NCBI GenBank assembly: GCA_964544605.1
Contig: CAZJBX010000014.1
Coordinates: forward strand, 1-58,820
Length of the DNA stretch: 58,820 nt
Reading direction: 5' to 3'
Source: JAMIFN01 sp964544605
GTDB taxonomy: Bacteria; Pseudomonadota; Gammaproteobacteria; Burkholderiales; Burkholderiaceae_C
Within the stretch, counting starts at the first letter, position 1. Every line of letters begins with the position of its first letter. The notes beneath the pieces are model-generated. The model was not told the DNA's origin and searched no databases. It was given only the letters and a program-made list of their open reading frames with translations. Of this stretch, positions 14,832 through 22,763 are shown one piece after another. The position numbers and the translations under genes were made by a program.

Positions 14832-17282
14832 ATGCCCATGTCTTCTACTCAAGCTGTGCTTCAACTCCCCATCACTGGCATGACCTGCGCCACCTGCTCC
14901 ACCCGCCTTGAAAAAGTGCTGAATCGGGTGGAAGGTGTAGCCACGGCCAGCGTGAATTTGGCGACCGAGCAGGCGCAAATTCAAGCCCAGCCTGATCAGG
15001 CCGAGGCCGAGCTGTTGCCGCGCTTGATGCAAGCTGTCGAAAAAGCAGGCTTCGGCGTTGCCACAAAACAACAAACCCTGGCGATTCAGGGCATGAGCTG
15101 CGCCACTTGCTCCACGCGCCTTGAAAAAGTGCTCTCGCGCCAGCCCGGTGTTTTGGCCGCCAGCGTGAATTTGGCCACCGAGCAAGCCAAGCTCACGACC
15201 TTGGCCGATGTGTCTTTTGCCAGCTTGGCCGCTGCCGTGCAAAAAGCGGGTTTTCAAGCCTTGCCGCCATCGCCCCAGGCCGAAGGTGCGGCCGCCACAG
15301 GCTGGCGCCTGCCTGAATGGTGGGCCTTGGCGCTCGGTCTGCTGCTGACTGCGCCTATGGTTTTGCCCATGCTGGGGATGCCTTTTGGCATCCACTGGAT
15401 GCCGCCCGCTTGGGTGCAGTTTGCGCTGGCCACGCCGGTGCAAATTCTGCTGGGCTGGCGGTTTTACCGTGCCGGCTTTGCCGCCGTGCGCCACGGCTCG
15501 GCGAATATGGATGTGCTGGTGGCCTTGGGCACAAGTGCGGCCTACGGCCTGTCGCTTTATGTGTGGTGGCGCCATGTGGCCAGCGGCAGTGTGGGGCCAG
15601 AGCCGCATTTGTATTTCGAGGCATCGGCTGCGGTCATTACCTTGGTGGTGCTGGGCAAATGGCTGGAGGCCCGCGCCAAACGCCAGACCACAGATGCGAT
15701 TCGCGCCCTGCACGCCCTGCGCCCCAGCACGGCGCGTGTGGTGGTGGGCGAGCAAGAAGTGCCCACCCCGATTGAGCAACTGGCCACGGGCGATGTGGTG
15801 CGGGTGCTGCCCGGCGAGCGCATTGCCGTTGATGGCGTGGTCATCAGCGGCGCCAGCCATGCCGATGAGTCCATGCTCACCGGCGAGAGCCTACCCATTG
15901 CCAAGGGCGTGGGCGATGCCGTCACTGGCGGCAGCATCAATGCCGAGGGCGTGCTGCACATTCAAGCCACTGCTGTGGGCGCTGAAAGCACGCTGGCGCG
16001 CATCATCCGCTTGGTGGAATCGGCCCAAGCGGGCAAAGCGCCGATTCAACGCTTGGTCGATCAGGTCAGCAGCATTTTTGTACCCGCCGTCATCGTCGCC
16101 GCCCTCATCACCTTGGCCGCTTGGCTGCTATGGGGCCAGTCCACCGAGCAAGCCATCATCAACGCCGTGACGGTGCTGGTGATTGCCTGCCCCTGCGCCT
16201 TGGGTTTGGCCACGCCCACGGCGATGATGGTGGGCACGGGCGTGGCGGCCAAGCACGGCATCCTCATTCAAGACGCGCAGGCGCTGGAAATCACCCACCG
16301 CGTCAGCGCCGTGGCTTTTGACAAAACCGGCACGCTGACGGTGGGCAAGCCCAGTTTGGCCGCCCTGCGCGTGCCCGCTGGCGCAGATGAGGCCCAAGCC
16401 TTGGCGCTGGCCGCTGCTTTGCAACAGCACAGCAGCCACCCCCTGGCCCACGCTGTGCTGCAAGCGGCGCAGGCGCAAGCTTTGGCCCTGCCGCCAGCCG
16501 AGCAAGCCCAAGCCCTGCCCGGGCGCGGCGTTGAGGCCATCGTGCAGGGGCAAAAGCTGCTGCTGGGCAGCCAGCGCCTGTTGCAAGAGCTGGGCGCACT
16601 GCCGCAGGCGCAAAGCACGGGTCTGCAAGCCCAAGCCGAGGCATTGCAAGCCCAAGGCCACAGTTGCTCTTGGCTTTTGGCACAAAGCAAAAACGAAAGA
16701 GAAACCGACACCACCGTGCTGGCCCTGCTCGCCTTTGGCGACCAGCTCAAGCCCGAGGCCCAAGCCGCCGTGGCGCAATTGCATGATTTGGGCCTGCACA
16801 CCATCATGCTCACGGGCGACAACACAGGCAGCGCCCAAGCCGTGGCGCGGCAATTGGGCATGGCCGAGGTGCGTGCCGAGCTTTTGCCAGAAGACAAAGC
16901 GCAGCACATCGCGCAATTGCGCCAGCAAGGGCAAGTGGTGGCCATGGTGGGCGATGGCATCAACGACGCGCCCAGCTTGGCCGCAGCCGATGTCGGCATG
17001 AGCATGGCCACCGGCACCGATGTCGCCATGCAAGCGGCCGCCATCACCCTCATGCGCGGCGATTTGCGCTTGGTGGCCGACAGCATCGACATCTCACAGC
17101 GCACCTACCGCAAAATCCGCCAAGGTCTGTTTTGGGCCTTTGCCTACAACACCTTGGGCATTCCACTGGCCGCTTTGGGTCTGCTCAGCCCCGTCATTGC
17201 GGGTGCAGCCATGGCCGCCAGCAGCGTCAGTGTGGTGCTCAATGCCTTGAGCCTGAAACGCTGGCGCGCGCGCAGCCGATAA
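14832..17282 (+). CDS. copA: Copper-translocating P-type ATPase (CopA-like)
   Basis: This P1B-type ATPase moves Cu(I) across the inner membrane using ATP. It has two N-terminal HMA domains, GMTCATC and GMSCATC, each followed by STRLEKVL, then eight membrane helices with the CPC ion site (ACPCALGLATP), the phosphorylation motif DKTGT, the TGES-type loop (MLTGESLPIAKG), HP within SSHPLAHA, and the hinge GDGINDAP. The length from the ATG at 14832 is 816 residues. An alternative ATG two codons later is equally good, and no strong Shine-Dalgarno settles it. Two HMA domains and the divergent CopZ suggest copper export for tolerance rather than the CcoI/FixI oxidase-assembly pump, though proximity to cco genes leaves that open. 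Confidence 0.93.
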   Translation: MPMSSTQAVLQLPITGMTCATCSTRLEKVLNRVEGVATASVNLATEQAQIQAQPDQAEAELLPRLMQAVEKAGFGVATKQQTLAIQGMSCATCSTRLEKVLSRQPGVLAASVNLATEQAKLTTLADVSFASLAAAVQKAGFQALPPSPQAEGAAATGWRLPEWWALALGLLLTAPMVLPMLGMPFGIHWMPPAWVQFALATPVQILLGWRFYRAGFAAVRHGSANMDVLVALGTSAAYGLSLYVWWRHVASGSVGPEPHLYFEASAAVITLVVLGKWLEARAKRQTTDAIRALHALRPSTARVVVGEQEVPTPIEQLATGDVVRVLPGERIAVDGVVISGASHADESMLTGESLPIAKGVGDAVTGGSINAEGVLHIQATAVGAESTLARIIRLVESAQAGKAPIQRLVDQVSSIFVPAVIVAALITLAAWLLWGQSTEQAIINAVTVLVIACPCALGLATPTAMMVGTGVAAKHGILIQDAQALEITHRVSAVAFDKTGTLTVGKPSLAALRVPAGADEAQALALAAALQQHSSHPLAHAVLQAAQAQALALPPAEQAQALPGRGVEAIVQGQKLLLGSQRLLQELGALPQAQSTGLQAQAEALQAQGHSCSWLLAQSKNERETDTTVLALLAFGDQLKPEAQAAVAQLHDLGLHTIMLTGDNTGSAQAVARQLGMAEVRAELLPEDKAQHIAQLRQQGQVVAMVGDGINDAPSLAAADVGMSMATGTDVAMQAAAITLMRGDLRLVADSIDISQRTYRKIRQGLFWAFAYNTLGIPLAALGLLSPVIAGAAMAASSVSVVLNALSLKRWRARSR

Positions 17283-17367
17283 AATGCCCCCATCGCCGCT
17301 GCCCATGCTGCCATTGCCGCAGCCTTGAGCCGCCTTCTCTTTTCTTTCTACCTGCCACTTTTTGCCC

Positions 17368-19719
17368 ATGAGCGCCCAGTTCCAACTCACCGAAGACCAA
17401 ATCATGATTCGCGACGCCGCTGCCGACTTTTTGGCCAGCCAATGCGACTCCCTCACCCTGCGCAAAACCGTGGATGCCACCTTTGCGGGCCAAGCCAATG
17501 GCGTGGATCAAAACCTCTGGCAAGCCTTGGCGCAAGAGCTGGGCTACTGCGGCCTGAGCCTGCCTGAAGAAGCGGGCGGTTTGGCCTTGGGCATGACCGA
17601 GCTTTGCCTCGTCATGGAAGAGCTGGGCAAACGCTTGGCCCCCGTGCCCTTCTTCCAAAGCAGCGTGCTGGCCGCCAATGCCCTGCAATACGCGTGCAGC
17701 AGCGAGGCCAAAATGCCCCTGCTGGAGCGCTTGGCCAGCGGCGAGGCCGTGGCCAGCTTGCTCATGGATGCCAACGCCGGCAGCAGCGAGGCCATTTTTG
17801 GCGCGGTGCAAGCCAGTGCCGACGGCCCGCACTACATCCTCAACGGCCAAATTGCCCAAGCCTTCAGCGGCACAGAAAGCGACTTCTACCTCGTCACCGC
17901 CCGCTTGAGCGAAGGCCAAGAGCCCGCCATTTTTGTGCTGGAAAAAGGCGCTGCTGGCTTGCAGCTTGAAGCCATCAACACCTGGGACACCACCCGCCCC
18001 TTGGCCCGCGTGCAGCTCAATAAAGTCAAAGCCACGGCCGCCTCCCGTTTGGGCAAGGGCGAGGCCGTCCTCACTGGCATTTACGAAGCCCTCTCGCGGG
18101 CCAATCTGGCCTTGGCCGCTGAATGCTTGGGCGGCGCACAACAAGTGCTCGACCTCACCTTGGCCTACACCAGCGAGCGCGTGCAATTTGGCCGCACCAT
18201 TGCCAGCTACCAAGCCATCAAACACCGCGCCGCGCAAATGATGGTGAAGATTGAAGCCCTGCGCTCGGCCGTGGCAGGCGCTGCCGCCGCATGGGATGGC
18301 GCGCAAAGCGATGCCGCCCGCCGCGCCGCCGCGCTCGATTCAGCCGCCGCCCGCCTCATGGCCATTGATGCCTACTTCTACTGCGCCGCCGACAGCATTC
18401 AACTGCATGGCGGTGTTGGCTTCACCTGGGAATACGACCCCCACCTCTACTACAAACGCGCCCAAGCCGCCCACACTTGGTTGGGCGGGGCCGATGCCTG
18501 CACCGCCGCCATCGTGCGCCATTTGCAAGAGGGTGCCAGCGTGGAAGCTGCCGACGACCACCCCCTGCGCCAAGAAGTCAGCGCATGGATGGCCGCCAAC
18601 CTCACGGGTGAATTTGCCGTACTGAAAGAACGCGGCGGCCCTGGCGACGACGAAGCCTACCCCGCCCTGCGCAAAAAATGGGAACAGCACATGGCGCAAA
18701 GCGGCTGGACTTGCGTGGGCTGGCCCCAAGCCTACGGTGGCCGCGACATGAGCGTGTGGGAACAGGTCATCTTCCAAGAAGAATACGCCCGCGCTGGCGG
18801 CCCTGGCCGCATGGGGCATATTGGCGAGGGCTTGCTGGGCAACACCGTGCTGGCCTTGGGCACGGAAGACCAAAAACAGCGCTTCCTCAAAGGCATTCAA
18901 CAAGGCACAGAATTCTGGTGCCAAGGCTATTCCGAGCCTTCAGCGGGTTCAGACTTGGCCAATGTCCGCACCAAAGCCGTGCAAGATGCCGATGGCAATT
19001 GGCGCATCAGCGGGCAAAAAGTCTGGACCAGTTGGGCTATGGAGTCGGACTGGATTTTCGTCATCGCCCGCAGCGAGGAAGGCTCACAAGGCAACAAGGG
19101 GCTAACCTTCTTCCTCATGCCTTTGCAACAAGCGGGCGTGGAAATCCGCCCCATCAAGCAAATCACCGGCGGCGCTGAATTCAACGAAGTCTTTTTTGAC
19201 AACGCCCTGGCCCTGCCTGAAAACATCATTGGCTCCGTTGGCGACGGCTGGAAGGTGGCCATGGCCCTGCTCGGCTTTGAGCGCGGCATTTCCACCCTCG
19301 GCCAGCAAATGCAATTCATCCGCGAACTGCAATGGATTGTGGACGCAGCCAAAGCCAGCGGCAAAATCCAAGACATCCGCATTCAAGCGCGCCTGGCGCA
19401 AGCTTGGGCTGGCCTGCGCGTCATGCGCGCCTCAGCCGTGCGTATGCTGGGCGACACCAGCGGCAGCCTCAACCGCGAGGCTTTGGCCTACAAATACTAC
19501 TGGAGCAACTGGCACCGCGATTTGGGCGAACTCGCCATGGCCGTGCAAGGCCCGAATGCCAATGAGCGCGACGGCGACGACGGCAGCGTGCAAACCCGCC
19601 TGCAACACATGGCCCTGTTCTCGCGCTCAGACACCATCTACGCGGGCACGAATGAAATCCAGCTCAACATCATGAGCGAGCGCGGCCTTGAAATGCCCCG
19701 CGAGCCCCGTGGCCGTTGA
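17368..19719 (+). CDS. Double acyl-CoA dehydrogenase (two ACAD domains fused)
   Basis: The 783-residue protein is two acyl-CoA dehydrogenase domains in tandem, about 1-375 and 400-783. The first contains LSLPEEAGGLALG, SERVQFGRTIASYQAIKH and QLHGGVGFTWEYDPHLYYKR. The second contains GQKVWTSWAM, FLMPLQQAGVEIRPIKQITG and DTIYAGTNEIQLNIMSERGL. The catalytic glutamate is likely E638 in GFERG of the second half; the matching stretch of the first half (YEALSRANLALAAE) has no ERG. This resembles the heteromeric FadE/ChsE dehydrogenases of sterol and terpenoid catabolism, where only one partner is catalytic. The substrate is unknown. I chose the ATG at 17368 over the TTG two codons earlier. nadC follows 43 bp downstream. 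Confidence 0.9.
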   Translation: MSAQFQLTEDQIMIRDAAADFLASQCDSLTLRKTVDATFAGQANGVDQNLWQALAQELGYCGLSLPEEAGGLALGMTELCLVMEELGKRLAPVPFFQSSVLAANALQYACSSEAKMPLLERLASGEAVASLLMDANAGSSEAIFGAVQASADGPHYILNGQIAQAFSGTESDFYLVTARLSEGQEPAIFVLEKGAAGLQLEAINTWDTTRPLARVQLNKVKATAASRLGKGEAVLTGIYEALSRANLALAAECLGGAQQVLDLTLAYTSERVQFGRTIASYQAIKHRAAQMMVKIEALRSAVAGAAAAWDGAQSDAARRAAALDSAAARLMAIDAYFYCAADSIQLHGGVGFTWEYDPHLYYKRAQAAHTWLGGADACTAAIVRHLQEGASVEAADDHPLRQEVSAWMAANLTGEFAVLKERGGPGDDEAYPALRKKWEQHMAQSGWTCVGWPQAYGGRDMSVWEQVIFQEEYARAGGPGRMGHIGEGLLGNTVLALGTEDQKQRFLKGIQQGTEFWCQGYSEPSAGSDLANVRTKAVQDADGNWRISGQKVWTSWAMESDWIFVIARSEEGSQGNKGLTFFLMPLQQAGVEIRPIKQITGGAEFNEVFFDNALALPENIIGSVGDGWKVAMALLGFERGISTLGQQMQFIRELQWIVDAAKASGKIQDIRIQARLAQAWAGLRVMRASAVRMLGDTSGSLNREALAYKYYWSNWHRDLGELAMAVQGPNANERDGDDGSVQTRLQHMALFSRSDTIYAGTNEIQLNIMSERGLEMPREPRGR

Positions 19720-19762
19720 TTGGCCCCGCCGCCCCGAACCGCCAACACAAGGAAAGCCCGCC

Positions 19763-20653
19763 ATGCCCAGCGCCACCCCACCACCTGCCACCCACATCCG
19801 CGCCAATGTCAGCGCCGCCTTGGCCGAGGACTTGGGCCAGCCGCCGCGCGACTGGACTGCTGGCTTAATTGGCGCTGGCGTGCGCAGCAAAGCCTGGATT
19901 CTGGCGCGCGAGGCCGCCGTCATTTGTGGCCGCCCGTGGGTGGAGGAAACGCTGGCGCAAGCGGCCCCCTCCGTCAGCCTCAACTGGCTGGTGCATGAAG
20001 GCCAGCGCTGCGAAGAAAACCAAATCGTGGTCGAGTTTGAGGGCTTGGCGCGCGAGCTGCTCACGGCCGAGCGCACCATGCTCAACTTCATGCAATTGCT
20101 CAGTGCCACCGCCAGCTACACGGCGCAGTATGTGGATGCCATTGCCGCCGTGCCTGGCAACAAAGCCCGCATTGTGGACACGCGCAAAACCATACCTGGC
20201 CTGCGCCTGGCACAAAAATACGCCGTGGCCGTGGGCGGCGGCCTCAACCACCGCATTGGCCTGTACGACGCCATCCTCATCAAAGAAAACCACATCAATG
20301 CCGCTGGCGGCGTGGCCGAAGTTTTGGCACAAGCGGCCACATTCGCGCACGAGCTGCAATTCATTGAAATTGAAGTGGAGACGCTGGAGCAACTGCGCCA
20401 AGCGCTCGATGCAGGCGCAAAAATGGTGCTGCTGGACAATATGCCCGCCGCCACCTTGCGCGAGGCCGTGGCCCTGAACCGGGGCCGTGCAATCTTGGAA
20501 GTCTCAGGCGGCGTGAGCCTGAGCACCGTGGCTGATTTGGCCGCCACGGGGGTCGACCGCATCTCCATCGGCGCACTCACCAAAGATGTGAAAGCCGTGG
20601 ACTTCTCACTGCGCTTTGACCAAGCCTTTGCCCAACAAAAAGCGGGCGCTTGA
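19763..20653 (+). CDS. nadC: Nicotinate-nucleotide diphosphorylase (quinolinate phosphoribosyltransferase)
   Basis: NadC converts quinolinate and PRPP to nicotinate mononucleotide, carbon dioxide and pyrophosphate in de novo NAD synthesis. The 296-residue protein has the family signatures ARELLTAERTMLNFMQLLSATA, DTRKTIPGLRLAQKYAVAVGGGLNHR, LYDAILIKENHI and LEVSGGV, ending with the phosphate-binding VDRISIGALTKDVKAVDFSL. The start at 19763 has AAGGAAAG upstream. The frame extends back into the previous gene, but those codons overlap the acyl-CoA dehydrogenase. The stop codon sits in the loop of a perfect hairpin. Confidence 0.96.
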   Translation: MPSATPPPATHIRANVSAALAEDLGQPPRDWTAGLIGAGVRSKAWILAREAAVICGRPWVEETLAQAAPSVSLNWLVHEGQRCEENQIVVEFEGLARELLTAERTMLNFMQLLSATASYTAQYVDAIAAVPGNKARIVDTRKTIPGLRLAQKYAVAVGGGLNHRIGLYDAILIKENHINAAGGVAEVLAQAATFAHELQFIEIEVETLEQLRQALDAGAKMVLLDNMPAATLREAVALNRGRAILEVSGGVSLSTVADLAATGVDRISIGALTKDVKAVDFSLRFDQAFAQQKAGA

Positions 20654-20700
20654 GCGCCCGCAATGCCTGTGCCCTGCGGCTGAAGGCCAATGCTTCAGCC
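20642..20700. terminator. Two hairpins between convergent nadC and csp
   Basis: GCGGGCGC-TTGA-GCGCCCGC (20642-20661) and GGCTGAAG-(7 nt)-CTTCAGCC (20678-20700) each have a perfect 8-bp stem. The nadC stop TGA lies within the first, and the csp stop lies within the second arm of the other. Neither has a clear T-run, so they may stop transcription only with Rho, or act by protecting the 3' ends. Confidence 0.5.
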
Positions 20701-20913
20701 TTGGCTTGCCTCCATCAGTTGAATGTTCTCAGCGAACAAGCCCTTAGGCCCATTGGCCAAATCAAAGCTGACCTTTTGCCCGGGGCGCAGGGTTTTGAAG
20801 CCCTCCATCACAATGGCCGAGAAGTGAATGAACACATCTGGGCCACCGCCTTCATTTTCAATAAAGCCAATGCCTTTGGCATCGTTGAACCATTTCACAA
20901 TACCTTGTGCCAT
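20695..20913 (-). CDS. Cold-shock domain protein (CspA family)
   Basis: The 72-residue protein MAQGIVKWFNDAKGIGFIEN... is a single cold-shock domain that binds single-stranded RNA and DNA. RNP1 is KGIGFI and RNP2 is DVFIHF. The usual CspA family protein has 67-72 residues. GGAGGT lies 5 nt before the ATG, a strong ribosome-binding site. A leader of over 100 nt is available upstream, as is common for cold-shock genes, but I could not confirm a cold-box. Which paralogue it is cannot be told from the sequence. Confidence 0.95.
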   Translation of the reverse strand: MAQGIVKWFNDAKGIGFIENEGGGPDVFIHFSAIVMEGFKTLRPGQKVSFDLANGPKGLFAENIQLMEASQG

Positions 20914-21042
20914 TTCACACCTCCAACACAGCTAAAAAAACAAGATGTCTTGGATTTTAGAAATGGGCAGCACCCATCAGGCGTAAATAAATGGCACTTT
21001 GATGGGCTTTGTGCCTAGGGTTTTGCCTAGGCGGGCTGGCTT

Positions 21043-21411
21043 TTAAGGCCGCGAACCGCGCACGGGGAAGGGCCAAGTGGCTCGATCGCTCAACACCGTG
21101 CTGACTTTGCTGCCTTTGGGCGCTGCAACACGCCGCGCAGGGGCGGGAGCGCTGGGCGCAGCCGCTGCGCTTTTACCGCTGGTGCTGGTTTTGCTGGCGG
21201 TTTTCTTCACGATGCCATCAATCAAGGCTTGGCTGGCTTCTTTGGCGGCGGCAGCGGCGCTACGGCCTGTTTTGGCCGCCGCTTTTTTGCTGGGCGCTTT
21301 TTTAGCAGCGGCGGTTTTGCTCACGGCCTTCTTGCTCGCTGGTGCTTTGGCCACCGTTTTTTTGCTTGCCGCACGCTCTGGCGCGGGGCTGTTTTTCTTT
21401 TCGCTGGCCAT
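21043..21411 (-). CDS. Lys/Ala-rich histone H1-like protein
   Basis: The 122-residue protein begins MASEKKNSPAPERAASKKTV and is dominated by KK/AAA/PSKK repeats typical of bacterial H1-like and AlgP-type proteins, giving a very basic, low-complexity DNA-binding tail. A central helical segment (AAAAAKEASQALIDGIVKKT) breaks the repeat. The ATG at 21411 is preceded by GAGGAGG 7 nt away, much better than any earlier start. It probably compacts DNA or modulates transcription, as in Burkholderiales relatives, but low-complexity proteins are hard to place. A 7-bp inverted repeat (21013-21032) follows the gene without a T-run. Confidence 0.75.
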   Translation of the reverse strand: MASEKKNSPAPERAASKKTVAKAPASKKAVSKTAAAKKAPSKKAAAKTGRSAAAAAKEASQALIDGIVKKTASKTSTSGKSAAAAPSAPAPARRVAAPKGSKVSTVLSDRATWPFPVRGSRP

Positions 21412-21516
21412 ATGCCAACCTCCTCTGTGAAGCATGTAAAAAGACTGAGGAAGTCAGCCCCAGCACAAAATGTCCTACACAAAGCGGGCCATTGTGGCCC
21501 TTGGCTGCACTTTAGG

Positions 21517-21556
21517 CAAACAAAAGCCCCTGCCACATACAAAGGGCAAGGGCTTT
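21517..21556 (-). terminator. Intrinsic terminator after nrdB
   Basis: The minus strand forms a near-perfect hairpin (AAAGCCCTTGCCC with GGCAGGGGCTTT, one mismatch), followed by a TTTTGTTT run. It lies about 28 bp beyond the nrdB stop. Confidence 0.8.
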
Positions 21557-21583
21557 GTCGCTTTGATGCAGCCTGTGCGCGGC

Positions 21584-22675
21584 TTAGTCCCAAGACAGGG
21601 CACCGCCCGTTTGGTATTCAATCACGCGGGTTTCAAAGAAGTTGCGTTCTTTTTTTAGGTCAATCATTTCGCTCATCCAGGGGAAGGGATTTTCCTCGTT
21701 CGGGAAGAGCTCATCCAAGCCGATTTGTGTGGCGCGGCGGTTGGCGATGTAGCGCAAATAGCTTTTGAACATAGAGGCGTTCAAACCCAACACGCCACGC
21801 GGCATGGTGTCCTCGGCATAGCGGTATTCCAGCTCTACGGCTTTGTGGAAGAGGGCCGTGATTTCCTCTTTGAATTCAGGTGTCCACAAATGTGGATTTT
21901 CCAGCTTGAGCTGGTTGATGAGGTCAATGCCAAAGTTGCAATGCATGGACTCGTCACGCAAGATGTATTGGTATTGCTCGGCCGCGCCCGTGAGCTTGTT
22001 TTGGCGCCCCATGGCCAAAATCTGCGTGAAGCCAACATAGAAGAATAGACCTTCCATCAGGCAGGCAAACACAATCAGGCTTTTGAGCAGGGTCTGATCG
22101 GTCTCAGGCGTGCCCGTTTTGAAGTTGGGGTCCATGATGGCGTCGATAAAGGGAATGAGAAACTCGTCTTTATCGCGGATGGAGGGCACTTCGTTGTAGG
22201 CGTTGAAGATTTCGGCCTCGTCCAGACCCAGCGACTCCACAATGTATTGGTAGGCGTGGGTGTGGATGGCTTCCTCAAAGGCTTGGCGCAGCAAAAACTG
22301 GCGGCATTCGGGCGCAGTGATGTGGCGGTAAGTGCCCAGCACGATGTTGTTGGCCGCCAGCGAGTCGGCGGTGACGAAAAAGCCAAGGTTGCGCTTGACG
22401 ATGCGGCGCTCGTCTTCGGTCAGGCCATTGGGGTCTTTCCACAAGGCGATGTCACGCGTCATATTGATTTCTTGCGGCATCCAGTGGTTGGCGCAGGTGG
22501 CCAAATACTTCTCCCACGCCCATTTGTATTTGAAGGGCACAAGCTGGTTCACATCGGTCTTGCCGTTGATGATGCGCTTGTCTGCCGCGCTGACACGGCG
22601 GGCGGTGGCGGCGGCATCGGCCGTGCTGCCCGCAGCAGGGGCGGGGGCAGGGGCGCTGCTATCAAAGTCCAACAT
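21584..22675 (-). CDS. nrdB: Ribonucleotide reductase class Ia beta subunit (NrdB)
   Basis: NrdB holds the di-iron tyrosyl radical that starts ribonucleotide reduction in NrdA. The 363 residues begin MLDFDSSAPAPAPAAG after AAGGAG 6 nt upstream; an earlier in-frame start 14 codons away lacks a ribosome-binding site. Iron-ligand segments are seen in ALWKDPNGLTEDE, AFEEAIHTHAYQYIVESL (which also carries the likely radical tyrosine) and DESMHCNFGIDLINQ. The C-terminal tail, FFETRVIEYQTGGALSWD, is the NrdA-docking peptide. The N-terminal 40 residues are Ala/Pro-rich. It follows nrdA in one operon and ends in a terminator. Confidence 0.96.
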   Translation of the reverse strand: MLDFDSSAPAPAPAAGSTADAAATARRVSAADKRIINGKTDVNQLVPFKYKWAWEKYLATCANHWMPQEINMTRDIALWKDPNGLTEDERRIVKRNLGFFVTADSLAANNIVLGTYRHITAPECRQFLLRQAFEEAIHTHAYQYIVESLGLDEAEIFNAYNEVPSIRDKDEFLIPFIDAIMDPNFKTGTPETDQTLLKSLIVFACLMEGLFFYVGFTQILAMGRQNKLTGAAEQYQYILRDESMHCNFGIDLINQLKLENPHLWTPEFKEEITALFHKAVELEYRYAEDTMPRGVLGLNASMFKSYLRYIANRRATQIGLDELFPNEENPFPWMSEMIDLKKERNFFETRVIEYQTGGALSWD

Positions 22676-22763
22676 AAAGAACTCCTTTTCAAACCAGGGG
22701 GCGAGCCAGCGGCCCATCCCCCTTCAAAACAAAACAAAAACGCCTGTGGCGATGGCCTGTCGC

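Noticed and set aside
14751..15860. Long minus-strand frame upstream of the CopZ-like gene
   Set aside because: It is antisense to copA and results from GC-rich codon bias; the HMA domain starts only at 14750, after a good ribosome-binding site.
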